Shown here: positions 55,666 through 64,000 of the stretch, piece after piece
How the letters are laid out: each line of letters begins with the position of its first letter
How positions within the stretch are numbered: the first letter of the stretch is position 1
Assembly: GCA_963971405.1 (NCBI GenBank)
Contig: OZ020492.1
Span: forward strand, 17,638,204-17,702,203
From: Psococerastis gibbosa
Taxonomy: Eukaryota > Arthropoda > Insecta > Psocodea > Psocidae
Direction: 5' to 3'
Length of the DNA: 64,000 bases
Program-made: the position numbers and the translations under genes
Notes under the pieces: model-generated
What the model saw: only the letters and a program-made list of their open reading frames with translations
Told to the model about the DNA's origin: nothing
The model's database searches: none

Positions 55666-56228
55666 ATTACGTGCTTTCATCTTCACCACGAGGAGGCACA
55701 GATGAAGAATTCTTCGCCTCTGACACAGAAGCTCAGCTACTTTGAAGATACGAGTAGTCTAAATACAGCTGAGAGCTGCGCTTCCGTAAGTAACCAAAAT
55801 ACAAACAAGAAGCCAAATAACGATTTTTCCAAACCAAACTGCAACCAAAACTCGTATGTATTTTTTCTTCCAAGCTAGACCAAACTTAAAAATTATCATC
55901 GCTTGGTTTAGCTTGGGTCCATTACTAGTTTGTTAGTTAGGGCAACGCAGCCTTACACTCTCACCTAGGAGTCAAGGGCCGACTGTTTTACAAGCCTTCC
56001 GTAATAATTCTTCTTTATCTGCCTTGTGAGCCCTTCAGAATGTCAAGGGACTCTCAATTCACACATAACACAATCTCTGTTGCTCACACGATTAGAAATA
56101 CGACTCCCGTAGAAGGGGCGAGCCGCCTTTAAGGCAAAGTAAAGCTTGTGCGGGCCCACTCGTACCGGTTCTGTTTTATTCAATTTACTAAGGCGGCTAT
56201 TCCACCGGCTACTTTACTTCATTTGTAA

Positions 56229-56229
56229 T

Positions 56230-56264
<35 letters not shown>

Positions 56265-56672
56265 GCGTCGGCGATGGGGAGCCATTCAGCCACTAATGTG
56301 TCTTAAATAGCTTTTTTACTGTTTTTTAAAAATTTATGAAGAGCAAAATATATTGTTGGGCTGGATGTTTCTAAAATTGAAAGTTGATTGAAAGGTCTGA
56401 CTATGGAATTTGGGAGGCAATTAAGGAGGACTGTACGTTGTGCTGAGTGTGATGGGCATTCTAATATAATATGCTGCAGGGTTTCAGTTGACCCCGGACA
56501 AGTGTCGCACATGCCACTGGGGTCCCTACCTATCTTCCACAAGTACCTCTTCGTGACCCCATGGCCACTTCTCAGTCTTGTAATGGTCGTATAAAATTTT
56601 TTTGTGAGTGGTGACTGGTAACCTTTAAACCACTTCGCCAACAGTGACTGTCTTATGTGAAAACCCAAGTTT
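56229..56672 (-). mobile_element. LINE 3' end with RNase H-type tail and poly(A)
   Basis: The T run at 56229-56263 is the poly(A) tail of a minus-strand LINE. Its coding part (56668-56303) has FYTTITRLRSGHGVTKRYLW and CDTCPGSTETLQHIILEC, the C-terminal end of RNase H-bearing LINE polyproteins with a zinc-binding C-x2-C-x7-H-x4-C. It differs from the LINE that adjoins it upstream. Confidence 0.75.
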
Positions 56673-56873
56673 TTTTATTGAATAAAAACAAAACAAAAGG
56701 CGAACAATAAGACTATAAAGTCTTCTTTTCATGCTAACCCTCAAAACAAACATATTGTATTAATATATAGATGCTTAAAATTAAATAGAGAAGAAACAAG
56801 AGAAGAAGGGGGGGGGGGGAAGGGGATCCATTGTCGTCACCATTATAAGACCGGAGAGAGTCTCAAGCGTTAT

Positions 56874-57587
56874 CTAAGAATCTAAGATATATTGTTTAGT
56901 AATTTTCTTAAAGCTACTGAGTGAACTAGTTGCCGTAACCTCCAATGGTAGGCGGTTCCAGTGGCGAATAGCGTATATTACTGTAGATTGCCCGTGTCTT
57001 GTGGTCTTATGCAGTGGTATTTCGTATGTTGTGCCATTGCGTTGTGACTGTAATTTTGTATATTTTTGTATGGTGTAGGAAGGTGCACTTGAGTGGGTTA
57101 CTTTATACATTAGCATCAGTGCGTGGTATTGTGTTTTTTGGTCGGTGGTTGGGAAATTTAGTACTTTGCACTGTGGGCTGATATGGTCGCGGCGCTTTGT
57201 ATTAGAAGTAAATCGTATGCAACAGTTCATTGCCCGGTGCAAACGACGAGACAGATGATCCGTGCGACTGGATGACAGTACAATACAATAATCAAATAGT
57301 AGGGTAATAAGCGTAGAAACAATATTTTTCTTTATATTAATTGGTAAAAAGTTTCTAACTCTGTTCAAGGGATATATACATTTATAAATTTTATTACAGG
57401 TTTTATTTACATGATGTGACCAGTTAAGTTGTGGGTCTAAATACACTCCTAGATTTTTCACATCATCTTGTTTAAAGGGTATTACTTCACCGTTGATAAT
57501 AATGGTTGACCTTAAAGTATTTTGTAATTTTACTACAGTATTGTGGCTGCCTATCAGCATTGCCTGACTCTTAGTCGGATTCAACAT
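56874..57587 (-). CDS. LINE ORF2 post-RT region
   Basis: 237 open codons: MLNPTKSQAMLIGS, VKNLGVYLDPQLNWSHHVNK, LITLLFDYCIVLSSS and IRHWNRLPLEVTAT, ending FKKITKQYILDS. This is the thumb/connection region of CR1/Jockey RTs. Confidence 0.8.
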   Translation of the reverse strand: MLNPTKSQAMLIGSHNTVVKLQNTLRSTIIINGEVIPFKQDDVKNLGVYLDPQLNWSHHVNKTCNKIYKCIYPLNRVRNFLPINIKKNIVSTLITLLFDYCIVLSSSRTDHLSRRLHRAMNCCIRFTSNTKRRDHISPQCKVLNFPTTDQKTQYHALMLMYKVTHSSAPSYTIQKYTKLQSQRNGTTYEIPLHKTTRHGQSTVIYAIRHWNRLPLEVTATSSLSSFKKITKQYILDS

Positions 57588-57602
57588 GAGACCGTGTTTT
57601 AT

Positions 57603-58160
57603 TTACCATTTCAAGACGTTCTCTAAATCGCCATTAATATCAGCTGTGACCTGTTCACAATTACAAGGCTTGAAACTGGAATATATTTGAAAGTCGTCAG
57701 CATATACGTGATAAGAACATTTGTTCAATGACTGAGATAATAAGTCTGTAGAAGTGGAGAAACACCAGGGGCTCAAAATCGTACCCTGCATTAATCCGTT
57801 AGGGAGGTTACAGAATTGTGACGTTTGGTCGCCTATTCTCGTTGCTTGTTCTCTACTTTCCAAGTGAGAGCGAAACCAAGAAATTGACTTATCAGCGAAT
57901 TTTAAAGATTTTAATGTGGCAAGGAAGATGTCATGTTTTACACATGAGAACGCGCTGGAGTAATCTAAAAGAATAATGCAGGATACGTCACCTCTGTCAT
58001 AGGCACAACTTAAATTGTCAACCACTTGAATTAATGCTGAAGTAGTGCTGTGGTTTTTCTTGAAACCTGATTGTAGGGGGTTAGCTAACTTATAGCTACC
58101 CATATAGCTCGAAACCTGTTCCAAAACAATTTTTTCTAGTGGCTTGGACAGAAACGGCAA
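57603..58160 (-). CDS. LINE reverse transcriptase core
   Basis: 185 open codons with motif 2a (PLQSGFKKNHSTTSAL), motif A (LLDYSSAF), motif B (NGLMQGTILSP) and motif C (YADD). The post-RT part continues in the same frame at 57587 after a single stop. Confidence 0.8.
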   Translation of the reverse strand: MPFLSKPLEKIVLEQVSSYMGSYKLANPLQSGFKKNHSTTSALIQVVDNLSCAYDRGDVSCIILLDYSSAFSCVKHDIFLATLKSLKFADKSISWFRSHLESREQATRIGDQTSQFCNLPNGLMQGTILSPWCFSTSTDLLSQSLNKCSYHVYADDFQIYSSFKPCNCEQVTADINGDLENVLKW

Positions 58161-58455
58161 TATGCTAATAGGGCGTAGGTCATTTTCGGTGGCTGGGTTT
58201 TGGTTTTTAGCTATGGGTTGGATGAGAGCCTTCTTCCACGCTGATGGAAAACTGGAAGTAGTAAGTGAATAGTTATAAATATGAGTGATCGTTTCAGAAA
58301 CAAATGGTAGTATTTTAAGTAGAAGTTTTCTATTAAGTAGGTCGAAGCACTGGCGTTGGATTTCACTTTTTTGACAGCACCGATGACTTCTTGTTCCGTG
58401 ATTTGCTTGAAGGAAAATTCAGGCCAGGCTGGTTTAGGTACAGATAAGATTTCTT

Positions 58456-59340
58456 TTATTGTCTCATAAGGCGTTGGGTCCTTACATTGATGTGGTTTTG
58501 CGAAGGTAGTATTGAGGTATTAACATCGACCTTGGGTAACGGTGTACGGGACTTTTTGGAACTGATGCCTAAATTATTTAAACTACTCCACAACTTGTTT
58601 CTTGGTAATTGGGAGATGGAATGAGCGTATTGTAGCTTTGCATTACGAATAGCTTGCGTTGTTTGGTTGCGAATTCTTTTATAATTTTGTACCGTTAGGT
58701 TGCCTTTTTTGTATTTAAGGTACGCCTGGTCACGATTATTAATTTTTTCCTTAACCGACACCGTCATCCAGGGTGTCGCTGGACGTTTCACCCTACGAGT
58801 AACGAGTGGGGCGTGACGGTCGTAGAAATCGGTAATTAAATTTTTTAATTTGTAAACTTTCTCATCTAAAGTATTTTGACTTTCAATTTCAGAAAGCCAT
58901 AGAATTGATTCGGCATCATGTAAAAATTGTTGCTCGTTAATATTTTTCATACTACGGAAAGAGATGAATTTAGGTTTAATTTTGGGTACTTTTATCTCAT
59001 AGGACAAGAAAAGCAAATCGTGATGGGAAAAACCTGGGGCAGAGAGCTGATCATGTTTGAGTACCTTGTTCACTTCTCTCACCACTAATAAGTCAAGTAA
59101 AGCTTTATTATGAGTAACCTTTAGAGGTAATAACTTTAGTCCTAATGCCCTATAGAGTTGTTTAATGTGGCTCGATTCTGGTTTGACTACTAATAGATCA
59201 GCATTATGATCTCCCGCAATAATTACGTGCTGATATTGAGGCGCCCATTCCGACAATATCCCCTCAAATTCACAGAAATTCTGATCTACAAGGGGTGCTT
59301 TATAAATACCGCATATACTAAAAAATTTTGGGATCTGCAC
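58456..59340 (-). CDS. LINE endonuclease domain and linker
   Basis: 294 open codons: GIYKAPLVDQNF, GDHNADLLV (catalytic Asp/Asn), SAPGFSHHDLLFLSY (catalytic His). A basic linker follows (VKRPATPWMTVSVKEKIN, then RNQTTQAIRNAKLQYAHSIS) that typically joins endonuclease to RT. The N-terminal piece (59740-59348) is in another frame. Confidence 0.75.
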   Translation of the reverse strand: MQIPKFFSICGIYKAPLVDQNFCEFEGILSEWAPQYQHVIIAGDHNADLLVVKPESSHIKQLYRALGLKLLPLKVTHNKALLDLLVVREVNKVLKHDQLSAPGFSHHDLLFLSYEIKVPKIKPKFISFRSMKNINEQQFLHDAESILWLSEIESQNTLDEKVYKLKNLITDFYDRHAPLVTRRVKRPATPWMTVSVKEKINNRDQAYLKYKKGNLTVQNYKRIRNQTTQAIRNAKLQYAHSISQLPRNKLWSSLNNLGISSKKSRTPLPKVDVNTSILPSQNHINVRTQRLMRQ

Positions 59341-59778
59341 TATACCTCTAAAAGAATGAATTCAGCCTTTGCTGAATATAATGACGCCGATTAGGCTGAG
59401 ACGGTAGGAGATATATGTCATCCCTGACATAAATGCAAACTCCGCCACCCCCCTTCCCGACTCGGTCATTGCGAAAGATATTGTAACCGGGGAGGTTCAC
59501 CACGTTTGAAGTTAGGGTTGGTTTCAGCCAGGTTTCACATACTATTATTACCTGCACATTCTAATTTTCAAAGACGTGAACAAAGTAGTCAAAATGACCC
59601 AAATGAGATTGAGCATTGATATGTACGAGATGTAGAGCCTTTGGGTTAGCCCGGAAAGTACTTTGTAGAGTTGGGTGTAATGCGTGTGTAGTGGAAGACG
59701 TTAACTGGAGATCAGAGCTGCCAAGGTCACTGCTAGTCATCTGTGTGGAAAACGCTCAAACTCGCCCCCAGCGATAAT

Positions 59779-59876
59779 ACTATTATGTAGATACTTAACT
59801 TATAAATGGTAGCAGACATCATTAATAATATTATAACTTAATTTATAATAGATAAGTTAATTATCTACATAATAGT
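59779..59876. repeat. Palindrome H2 with GGTAGCAGACAT core
   Basis: Left arm ACTATTATGTAGATACTTAA and its imperfect inverse at 59841-59876, with GGTAGCAGACAT at 59808-59819 in the middle. The arms differ from those of H1 and H3. The right tip of the host element lies 55 bases further. Confidence 0.75.
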
Positions 59877-59949
59877 CTCCTTAAAACAAGACAAACATCA
59901 AAGTCAGTATCACAAGTGAAGCAAATTGGCTGGTGGAATAACCGCCTAA

Positions 59950-60443
59950 TCAAGCACAGAATCACAAGGAGTGGAAGGGAACCAGCCGTTATGCGGACCC
60001 CATTCTGGTAAAAGCGAGGGAAAAGTAAAAGTACCAATCAAGTTATTAAAGATTTAGCCTATCCTACTCGTAAAACCACTTATTATAGGGTATTTGGAAT
60101 ATTTGTTGTTTTTTCTCGTTTTTTTTTCATGAAATGTGAAATGTAATTTTAATGTATGTTCCAAAAATTTAAAAATTTTCAAAATTGGATGCAAGATGCA
60201 GTCTTTTACACCATGAATACTTTGCTTATAGCTTAAATTAAATTATGAGTGAAAAGTCAATAAAAATAAAATAAAAGTTAGATTTTGGTGTGCCAATTTT
60301 CTACATTCCATAGCATTCAAAATTTCTTTAGGCTATAGTTCCAGACTTGAGGGAAATATATTGGCCTCCGTAGGCTGCTGTAGCCTGTGGGGTTATCAGC
60401 TCTGATAACAGCTAGAGTTCCTCGGAACATTCGGTGGCCCATC
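59950..60443. other. Diverged relative of the 384-bp palindrome
   Basis: 60045-60310 has GTTATTAAAGATTTAGCCTA at the left and AATAAAATAAAAGTTAGATT then GCCAATTTTCTAC at the right, resembling parts of the element at 50183. No gene. Confidence 0.4.
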
Positions 60444-60592
60444 TAAGGTGCCCATTCCACATACGTACAACGTCAATGAAAATTATGAAATTGAAGGTGG
60501 TAGCAGACATTAAAGACATACTAAAAATTCTGCTACCACCTTCAATTTCATAATTTTCATTGACGTTGTACGTATGTGGAATGGGCGCCTTA
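60444..60592. repeat. Palindrome H3, stand-alone, GGTAGCAGACAT core
   Basis: Two 63-base arms (60444-60506 and 60530-60592) with one mismatch. Outer tips TAAGGTGCCCATTCCAC and inverse; inner core GGTAGCAGACATTAAAGACA, loop, then TCTGCTACC. It is the complete, uninterrupted member of the family formed with H1 and H2. Confidence 0.85.
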
Positions 60593-60892
60593 TTAATATA
60601 GACGTACAATATACTTCTAAATTGTACTGTATAAGAAATGTTAATAAACAGTATAACATTTAATAACAATTATAATAACTTGTATTTTACTCCAAGTGTA
60701 CTAATTACAATATAATTACATTTGGAAGGGGACTGTGGAGTCCCGTGCTGGGCCCCCTTTTACAAAAGACAAAGTAAAATAAAATAAATATACAATCTAA
60801 TCTTTAAGATGAACTACTCGTATATTCTTTTTACCGGGTCTTGACGCACGCATCATTTAAAAAAGGGGAGACGTGACCTTAATTATAATAAT

Positions 60893-61055
60893 GGCTTCTT
60901 CTTGTTATATTACTAAGCCAACCTAGCGAAGTTAGGGCACACTCAACTAGGAAGGCCCGGGATCGCCTGCATTACATGTAGCAAAAGTTGGACTCGAACC
61001 AACAACCTTTCGAGTGAAAGTTGGAGTCCATAGCAATATACTCAACATGCACTGA
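60893..61055 (-). repeat. tRNA-Glu-derived SINE, inverted copy
   Basis: TATTACTAAGCCAACCTAGC at the tail side, then GACTCGAACCAACAACCTTT (inverse B box and anticodon arm). Part of the body is deleted. Confidence 0.75.
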
Positions 61056-61919
61056 CCTTAGTGTCTCCCCCAACACCCCATTTTGCACAGGGTAGAGAGA
61101 GGTCGAGAGGCTTATTAGCTGTAACGTTTTGATTTTACTGAAAACAATCCTTTGAAAAAATAGACACGAAATAGTGGGTTTTTACGAATTTTGACGGCAA
61201 AAAATTATTAATAAATCTGCACACTCTGCGCCGTGCGAAAAATGTGGAATAAATCGCCGCAAAATAGTGGGTTTCTTCATAATTTTCCTGATACATAAAG
61301 CCAAGGCCAAGCGTGGGGCTTACCAAAGAGGTCGCCTCATTCACCTGATGTAAGGGGCGGGGCGCTCATGGACACCAGAACTTTGCCGTTTTTCGGGCAA
61401 ATAAATAGCAACTTATAGGGCAGAGTTAGTGGAAGAACACTCAAGGCAAATTAAATTTGTATTACGATGAATTATGAATGAAGTTAGTGATGGAAGGGAT
61501 TGTCACGAGTCGTAGGGAATTTAGCGAATAGGTTTGGCACCCTTTACGCGCGGGGATACTCACCCGATATAAGCAGTGATGAAGCTATACCCACACAATA
61601 TCGTGGTGAAGAGAAATTTTTGGATAATGTTTTAAATTTATTTTAAATTTGATTTTGATGAAATAGACAAACATTTCAATATTCAAAATAGTGTTGAAGA
61701 ATTAAGGGGGGGGGGGGGGTGGCTTGCCCATAGCTGCGCACTCCATGTATACGGCTGTACTTCACCCTTATCCATCCCTCTTATTTCACAGATGGTTGAA
61801 GTAAGTGAAATAGTAGGTATAATTAAAATAAAAAAATAAAAACAATTGTCCTTCTTTTTTCACTCTTCCTCTCTTTTTCATTCTTCTCGATTTAATTTTA
61901 ACCATTAACTAATAATTAT
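61056..61919. other. Non-coding stretch with a poly-G run
   Basis: G run at about 61707-61720. No gene recognised. Confidence 0.3.
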
Positions 61920-62022
61920 ATGTTTTAGTTTTTAAGGTTAGCATGAAAACAAGACTTTATAGTATTATTGTTCGCTTTTTGTTAATTTGCAATAAAGTCG
62001 TTTTCATTTCATTTCATTTCAT
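61920..62022 (+). mobile_element. LINE 3' end, 5'-truncated, with ATTTC repeat tail
   Basis: AGGTTAGCATGAAAACAAGA, CTTTATAGT, TTATTGTTCGC and CAATAAAG match the inverse of 56676-56760, the 3' end of the LINE above. The tail is (ATTTC)4 rather than poly(A). Only about 100 bases are kept. Confidence 0.7.
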
Positions 62023-62119
62023 AAAAACAATGTAGACTATATGAGAAAAAGCTATGTTATTTTCCTCTTTGTCGATGATCTTCACGGCAATTTATACCTT
62101 GGAGACTGCTGCTCTGAAA

Positions 62120-62530
62120 AGGGAAGTCGTGCTGTTGCCAAACCATTGCCTCAGGTTTTTCAACCAGTATGTTCTTCTTCTGCCAGGAGCCCTCAGTCCC
62201 TTCATCTTCCTTTAGATTATTACATGCAGAAGGCAATACTTTTCATTCTCTATCACATCAATGGTGGATCCACGGGGGGGGGGGGGGGTGTCACGGGGGT
62301 CATGCCCCCAAATAAGTAAATTCATAAGATAGTAAAAATTTTTTTTTTAAAATTGAATAAATCTCAACTTTTCAACAAACAAATTACCTTTTAAACATAC
62401 ACACAACTTGTGACCCCCCCCCCCTAAATTCTCCGCTGGATCCGCTATTGCGTCACATAGCCGAAGTATGTTGGTTTCTGTTTCTTATCCGTCAGCTGCA
62501 ACTGCACTTCTGAATAAAAATTCCCTCCTC
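62120..62530 (+). repeat. Dispersed repeat R1 relative, interrupted by a hAT-like element
   Basis: CAGGAGCCCTCAGTCCCTTC and ATTACATGCAGAAGGC match 23770-23850. The copy is split at ATCACAT by the element at 62259-62450 and resumes at AGCCGAAGTA. Confidence 0.65.
62259..62450. mobile_element. Small hAT-like element with poly-G and poly-C runs
   Basis: Tips CAATGGTGGATCCA and inverse TGGATCCGCTATTG. Eight flanking bases TATCACAT (62251-62258) and CGTCACAT (62451-62458) agree at six positions. G run near the left end, C run near the right, so the ends can pair. The uninterrupted site is seen at about 23850. No coding capacity. Confidence 0.75.
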
Positions 62531-62950
62531 TTTCTTGACTACTGTCCTATTCGGGATGCTTTGGTCAGCAGAAAGCTCAGCAGTCGCGTTATCCGGTTTT
62601 CCCCATCCAGTGAAGCTAAGTTTGTGTCGAGTACTACCTGAACCTTTCCATCTTTAGAGCTATCTACATCTAATTATAATAAATATAAAGCACCGGTCCG
62701 AGTTTACTCGAACATGCTTTCCAATTTATAAATTAGTAGATATTGACATGCGTATTTTCATAGGAAATAATTTCCCTATGGTTAAATTTCAGATCGCTCG
62801 AGGGGGAGGGGGCGGAGTTCATCTCGATATTTATGAAAAACCCCTTAAAACTAAATTGCATATTCTGGAACGAACTGACCAATACATTGTAACAGTAGTA
62901 AGAAGTAACAATATCACATGCCATGTAATGTATTGGAGCGTGAATTTTCC
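62531..62950. other. Non-coding stretch
   Basis: Nothing recognised apart from a short G-rich run at about 62801-62815. Confidence 0.3.
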
Positions 62951-62964
62951 ATAATTTCTACAAA

Positions 62965-63326
62965 GCCAACGGCCTTACCATGTTGATTCCATTAGAGCAT
63001 AGCATGTTTCAAACTGCGGCAACTTGGTAGTGTGCACAGCGTTGGCAGGGGAACATGGTGGGACATGATAACGCGCTTAGGCACCAAAAGTTGAGTCCTG
63101 GTCACCTCCGATTTAATCGTGTGACTTGACCATGTTCCCCAAGTGGTTCGGAATCCACTATAATCAGGAGGTCCACCCTGTTAGTCAGCTTCCCTTTCCC
63201 CGAGGTGAAAGAGTCTGCCCTTAGGGTGCCTCAAGTTAACAAACAGACTCACTCCCCCCGCCAGGCTGACAGGGTTGCTTAAAGCAGAAATGCTGAAAGC
63301 AGGCGTTAGAAACTAACTAACTAACT
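62965..63326 (+). repeat. Probable 5S-rRNA-derived SINE with perfect 14-bp target duplication
   Basis: Flanked by ATAATTTCTACAAA (62951-62964 and 63327-63340), proof of a retroposed unit. It begins GCCAACGGCCTTACCATGTT, very like the first 20 bases of arthropod 5S rRNA. The body contains GTGGTTCGGAATCCAC and CTGAAAGCAGGCG, and the tail is (AACT)n. Copies: 53505-53855 and partial ones at 42515-42695 and about 34088. Confidence 0.8.
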
Positions 63327-63399
63327 ATAATTTCTACAAAAATAAATTTTTGCACAGAAGCAAATATTTTTTTGGGAACGCAACCTGCCCGTTTTTGTT

Positions 63400-63900
63400 A
63401 TCCTATTGAACACCTAAAACATACCTGAAGGTTGAAATCATCAGAAAAATTATTTTTTATGAAAATAAGTTATTTTTATTTTTTTACCCCCAGAAGCAAA
63501 CTATCAAGGGGCAAGCGTCCCCCCGCAATTTGTTAACATTAATAACGACTACAATATATGTGCATTTAAAAGAAATAGTTGAATCCGTTTTTGAGAAAGA
63601 ATTTTTTTAGACGTTTTTTTGGAAATTTTTGGGAAATTGGGTTAGCCCAAAATAAAAATAAAATGGTTCCGAAGTATGATTTTTGTGAACCTACATGCTA
63701 AATTTCATCAAAATCGCCCTAGTAGTTTGCCCGGAAATCGACTGACAGACAGACATACAGACAGACATTTCGTAAAAGCCACTTTTTTGGGTTCCTGGGA
63801 CCTCAAAACGTGTAAATCCGTTGAAATCTCGGAATCGAAAATTTCGACCATCACAAAGCTTTCCTTATACTACTTATAAATTGGAAAGCAAAAAGTGCAG
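63400..63900 (+). repeat. Repeat R2, full copy
   Basis: Same order as 49100-49600, with CAGACAGACATACAGACAGA, TGGGACCTCAAAACGTGTAA and a terminal CTTTCC...GGAAAG stem near 63857-63890. Confidence 0.7.
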
Positions 63901-64000
63901 ATTTTATGTAGGCTATTTTTTACATTGCCTAGTAACCCCACTGGATCATCTACTAAATTTGGGCTAAAATAAAATAGTAATTTTATAGGCCTGTTACGTA

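Larger units (their letters stand above)
56676..59740 (-). mobile_element. Nearly full-length CR1/Jockey-type LINE
   Basis: ORF2 from ATG 59740 to a stop at 56874, about 955 codons, the usual length. It is broken by two stops (near 59574 and 57602) and at least two frameshifts. Endonuclease: LHLVHINAQSHLGH, CETWLKP, GVCIYVRDD, IIAGDHNADLL, FSHHDLLFLSY. RT: SGFKKNHSTTSALIQVVD, LDYSSAFSCVKH, GLMQGTILSPW, YHVYADDFQIYSS (catalytic YADD). Post-RT: NLGVYLDPQLNWSHHVN, HWNRLPLEV. It ends in AATAAAAAAA near 56676. The same 3' end occurs at about 61920-62020. Confidence 0.82.
56189..59949. mobile_element. TIR-bounded element holding LINEs and palindrome H2
   Basis: Left tip at 56189-56226 (TAAGGCGGCTATTCCACCGG, then CTACTTTACTTCATTTGT). 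Right tip at about 59911-59949 is its imperfect inverse (GGTGGAATAACCGCCTAA, preceded by GTGAAGCAAATTGGCT). Between them are a LINE tail with a 35-T run, a LINE of about 2.9 kb and palindrome H2. The LINEs are probably insertions in a small foldback element. Confidence 0.6.

Noticed and set aside
62965-63090. 5S rRNA gene
   Set aside because: Only the first part resembles 5S; the rest departs, and the unit has a target duplication and an AACT tail, so it is a retroposon.
680-63990. Frequent TAGGCCTA palindromes (for example about 680, 19713, 21272, 32221, 47876, 50091, 55195)
   Set aside because: Recurrent but without fixed context or neighbours; may be a genome-wide word bias rather than a site.

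Overview
This window is animal nuclear DNA, most probably from an arthropod. It is AT-rich and full of transposable elements. The evidence is an intron-rich metazoan nucleoporin gene with canonical GT-AG introns, CR1/Jockey-type LINEs, Ty1/copia and Ty3/gypsy retroelements, mariner- and hAT-like DNA elements, a tRNA-Glu-derived SINE and a probable 5S-rRNA-derived SINE. The species cannot be named from the sequence. No bacterial operon, CRISPR array, free-standing tRNA gene or intact rRNA gene was seen.

Layout. 1-4.4 kb: a broken THAP-domain transposase-type gene carrying a Ty1/copia deletion derivative with recognisable LTRs and primer-binding site. 5.2-8.5 kb: a minus-strand SWIM zinc finger plus YqaJ-type nuclease gene in at least three exons, with one frameshift, and with a 1.1-kb long-hairpin element in an intron. 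8.6-9.6 kb: a Jockey-like RT fragment ending at a large palindrome. 10-14 kb: a GC-rich minisatellite and a decayed Ty3/gypsy element. 14-20.9 kb: repeat-rich DNA with two more THAP first exons and a LINE tail.

20.98-42.01 kb is the main host gene: Nup155, the scaffold nucleoporin of the nuclear pore inner ring. Nineteen consecutive exons join in phase into about 1,141 codons (beta-propeller, then alpha-solenoid). A twentieth exon near the C-terminus lies beyond a 3.5-kb stretch holding a mariner-like remnant and a LINE. About 70 codons expected there are missing, the phases across the gap do not match, and no terminal exon was found.

42-64 kb has no recognisable host gene. It holds LINE tails, SINEs, a 418-bp tandem satellite, several long palindromic or TIR elements (TTAA-flanked at 43.0 and 50.2 kb, hAT-like at 52.3 and 62.3 kb), a Helitron-like start, and a nearly full-length LINE (56.3-59.7 kb) inside a TIR-bounded element.

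The most unusual signal is a set of three palindromes (9.44, 59.78 and 60.44 kb). They share a short core (GGTAGCAGACAT) and outer tips resembling AGGCGG-TATTCCACC, but their hairpin arms differ. They look like one family of foldback elements.
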